From an uncultured Planctomycetaceae bacterium (GTDB taxonomy: Bacteria > Planctomycetota > Planctomycetia > Planctomycetales > Planctomycetaceae): a stretch of DNA of 9,263 nt. Under the pieces are notes generated by a model. That model worked only from the letters and a program-made list of their open reading frames with translations, did not search any database and had not been told where the DNA came from. Below are positions 6,837 to 9,263 of the stretch, in pieces (positions within the stretch are counted from its first letter, which is position 1; every line of letters begins with the position of its first letter). A program made the translations under genes and the position numbers. The stretch covers positions 1 through 9,263 of the forward strand of contig CAIJTL010000768.1 of assembly GCA_903823545.1 (NCBI GenBank), read 5' to 3'.

Positions 6837-9263
6837 ATGCGATGTTGGCCATCATTCATCTGCGGATGGTTGTTACCCCTATCTGCGTTGCTTCAGCCGC
6901 CAACAGTGGATGGCGAAGACGCTTTGAAATCGATCGACTTCGCACATGACATTCAGCCACTTTTGAATAAGCGCTGTGCCAAGTGCCATTCCGGGCCTCA
7001 ACGCAAAGGTGGCCTCTCAATCAACACGCGGCAAAGTCTGTTGGCTGGCGGTGAAAATGGTCGAGTTGTCGTTGCAGGTAATAGTGCAGAAAGCATCTTG
7101 ATCAAACGCGTCTCAGCGTCGGAACCTGGCGAACGGATGCCGCCCGAAGGAGAGCCACTGACCAAGACGCAGATTGAAACGTTGCAACGATGGATTGATG
7201 CTGACTTACCCTGGGACGAAGGATTTGCATTCGGCAAAGTATTTCGTCGAGCACCGATTGAGCCGCGTCGTCCACAAATTCCTGCTGGAGATGCGGAGCA
7301 AGCGGGTGCAAATCCGGTTGATCGTTTCTTGCACAATCAGGTTCCACATCTCAAATCTGAAAATTCAAAAAACGTGCTGATTGACGATCGCACATTCGCT
7401 CGGCGAGTGTTTCTTGATCTGATTGGCCTGCTGCCTTCGCCGAAGGAATTGGATGCATTCGCCAAAAACGAGTCACCCGATAAGCGTGCAGATTTGATCG
7501 ATCGATTGCTGAATGATCGTCGCAATTATGCGGATCATTGGCTCACGTTTTGGAACGATCTGCTGCGGAACGCCTACCAAGGGACCGGTTTCATTGACGG
7601 TGGCCGACGGCAGATCACCGGTTGGTTGTACGAGTCGTTGCTGACGAACAAGCCGTATGACCAATTCGTGCGTGAACTGGTCGAAGCGGCTCCCGGTGCG
7701 GAAGGCTTCACGTTCGGCATCAAGTGGCGAGGAACGGTCAACGAAAGTCAGCGGCGGGAAATTCAAGCGGCTCAGTCAATCGCTCAGGTTTTCCTTGGCA
7801 CGAATTTGAAGTGTGCGAGCTGCCATGACAGCTTCGTCAACGACTGGAAACTGACCGACGCTTATGGGCTGGCTTCGGTATTTGCCGACGGGCCGCTGGA
7901 ACTGCATCGCTGCGATAAGCCGACGGGCAAAGCGTCAACAGTCGCATTCTTGTATCCGCAACTGGGGCAAATCGAGACGGCGGCCAATCGTGTGCAAAGA
8001 CAGCAACAACTCGCACATTTGCTGACAAAGCCAGAGAACGGCCGGTTCGCACGAGCGATCGTGAATCGGCTATGGGCCAAATTGTTTGGTCGCGGGCTGA
8101 TCGAGCCGCTCGACAACCTCGACGCCGAACCGTGGCATGCGGATCTGCTCGACTTTCTGGCGAGCGATCTTGTTGAGAATGGTTACGACCTCAAACATAC
8201 GTTGCGACTCATGGCGACATCGCGCGCGTATCAACTTCCGTCAGTCGGCATGGACGAGACGCCAACAGGTGACGAACCATTCGCATTTCGTGGCCCGCAG
8301 TCCAAACGGCTGACGGCGGAGCAATTCGTCGATGCGGTGACCTCGCTGACGAATACATGGCGACCGATTTCGTTGCCGCTGCTGCGAGTCGATGGGCGCG
8401 GTCAAGGTGGACAAGTCGGTGCGATCGCGCGAGCTCTGCGAAACGTGGGGCACGTTTCCAACGTGCCTGGTTCTGCGGAGAAGTCGGCTGAAGAAAAGAA
8501 AGACGAGCACTCAGGAAGGGTGCTCCACGATGCACGCTGGATTTGGCCGAACGCGGACGCACTGAATGCGCCCGGCGAGCGATCGGTCTTCTTTCGCAAA
8601 CGATTGAAGCTGGATCAGCCGTCAGCGTTTGTGGTGGCAACGATCACGGCAGACAATTCGTTCGAGTTCTTCATCAACGGACGCAAGGTTGCCGCAAGCG
8701 AGAATTGGCAAACGCCGACGCAGGTGATTTTGCAATCGCCCCTCAATGTAGGCGACAACATTCTTGCGGCAAAGGTCACAAACGGCGGCAAGGGACCGAA
8801 CGCTGCAGGCTTCATCGCCGAACTCTTCGGCGCGGATGCAAACGGGCAAGTGCAATGGACGATCACATCCGACGACACGTGGCTCAGTTCCGAGACCGAG
8901 TCAAAAGGTTGGGAACATCCGAGCTTTGATTCCGCTTCGTGGACCACCGCCGTTGTGATCGGCGATTCGACACTTGCCCCTTGGAAGATCGCCGAGCAAT
9001 TGAAGGCCAACGGATCGTTCTTAACGCGTGAAGACATTGTCGCCATTGCAAATGGATCTCGCTTGCGAGCCGCCTTGCTCCCGCAAGACCAACTGCAAGC
9101 GGCACTCGGTCGTCCACATCGCGAGCAAATCGTGTCGCACCGCGAATCGATGGCGACGATGCTGCAATCGCTCGAATTGACGAACGGAACCGCGTCGGAC
9201 GAGCAACTTCAACGCGGCGCGGAACACTGGCTACGCGAAGTTGGTTCCGATCCAGGTCGCTTA
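6837..9263 (+). CDS. Planctomycete cytochrome c / DUF1549 / DUF1553 protein (3' partial)
   Basis: An open frame of 809 codons runs off the window end without a stop. Order of parts: a hydrophobic N-terminus (about 1-25, ICGWLLPLSALL) suggesting export; a planctomycete-type cytochrome c domain (about 35-125) with haem-binding CAKCH (47-51, bases 6975-6989) and a candidate Met ligand in RMPPEG; a DUF1549-like region (about 160-355) with VDRFL, RRVFLDLIGLLPSP and a second CASCH (326-330, bases 7812-7826); and a DUF1553-like region from about 390 (FARAIVNRLWAKLFGRGLIE, DFLASDLVENGYDLKHTLRL). A beta-rich domain (about 565-715; ARWIWPNADAL, ITADNSFEFFINGRKV, NILAAKVTNGG) is inserted in DUF1553, whose end resumes at RAALLPQDQLQAALGRPHREQIV. 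Probably periplasmic. Biochemical function of this family is not established; links to degradation of complex glycans or peptides have been proposed from gene context. Little of the protein is likely missing. Such genes are often followed by a DUF1501 gene, which could lie just right of the window. Confidence 0.9.
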   Translation, partial: MRCWPSFICGWLLPLSALLQPPTVDGEDALKSIDFAHDIQPLLNKRCAKCHSGPQRKGGLSINTRQSLLAGGENGRVVVAGNSAESILIKRVSASEPGERMPPEGEPLTKTQIETLQRWIDADLPWDEGFAFGKVFRRAPIEPRRPQIPAGDAEQAGANPVDRFLHNQVPHLKSENSKNVLIDDRTFARRVFLDLIGLLPSPKELDAFAKNESPDKRADLIDRLLNDRRNYADHWLTFWNDLLRNAYQGTGFIDGGRRQITGWLYESLLTNKPYDQFVRELVEAAPGAEGFTFGIKWRGTVNESQRREIQAAQSIAQVFLGTNLKCASCHDSFVNDWKLTDAYGLASVFADGPLELHRCDKPTGKASTVAFLYPQLGQIETAANRVQRQQQLAHLLTKPENGRFARAIVNRLWAKLFGRGLIEPLDNLDAEPWHADLLDFLASDLVENGYDLKHTLRLMATSRAYQLPSVGMDETPTGDEPFAFRGPQSKRLTAEQFVDAVTSLTNTWRPISLPLLRVDGRGQGGQVGAIARALRNVGHVSNVPGSAEKSAEEKKDEHSGRVLHDARWIWPNADALNAPGERSVFFRKRLKLDQPSAFVVATITADNSFEFFINGRKVAASENWQTPTQVILQSPLNVGDNILAAKVTNGGKGPNAAGFIAELFGADANGQVQWTITSDDTWLSSETESKGWEHPSFDSASWTTAVVIGDSTLAPWKIAEQLKANGSFLTREDIVAIANGSRLRAALLPQDQLQAALGRPHREQIVSHRESMATMLQSLELTNGTASDEQLQRGAEHWLREVGSDPGRL

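Noticed and set aside
8209..9227. Minus-strand open frames opposite the end of the cytochrome c / DUF1553 gene
   Set aside because: The plus-strand frame is open through the whole region and carries the conserved family motifs; the minus-strand frames are short, overlapping and without domains.

Overview
The window looks like a chromosomal segment from a planctomycete, probably of the Pirellulales type. The strongest evidence is the gene at the right end. It combines a Planctomycete-type cytochrome c domain with DUF1549 and DUF1553 regions, a family greatly expanded in Planctomycetes. The barrel protein next to the metal pump and the moderately GC-rich coding style fit the same group. This assignment is inferred from protein families, not from a marker gene.

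Region by region: (1) Positions 2-2827, plus strand, hold most of a heavy-metal RND efflux pump of the CzcA/CusA type. Its N-terminus lies outside the window. An in-frame TAG at 2480-2482 interrupts it just before the last three membrane segments, and recognisable coding sequence continues in the same frame to a TGA at 2825-2827. (2) Positions 2824-3046 form a short gap with a 10-bp tandem duplication, a doubtful 44-codon ORF and two small hairpins. (3) Positions 3047-3940, plus strand, encode a secreted outer-membrane barrel protein of the Phenol_MetA_deg ('transporter') type. (4) Positions 3968-6652, minus strand, encode the ATP-dependent helicase HrpB. It converges on the barrel gene with a 27-bp gap. 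A near-perfect 98-bp palindrome (4985-5082) sits inside its coding sequence and is read through in frame, adding about 33 residues. (5) Positions 6653-6836 are a divergent intergenic region holding a second, unrelated long palindrome (6705-6786). (6) From 6837 to the window end, plus strand, is a large exported cytochrome c / DUF1549 / DUF1553 protein, open at the 3' end.

The RND pump and the barrel protein plausibly belong to one metal-efflux locus whose other parts (membrane-fusion protein, TolC-like protein) would lie to the left. HrpB and the cytochrome protein are separate transcription units. I see no CRISPR array, tRNA, rRNA, integrase or intact insertion sequence. The most noteworthy observation is the palindromic repeat domesticated in frame inside hrpB, which recalls the Rickettsia palindromic elements. 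The second is the single-base nonsense codon in an otherwise intact RND pump gene.
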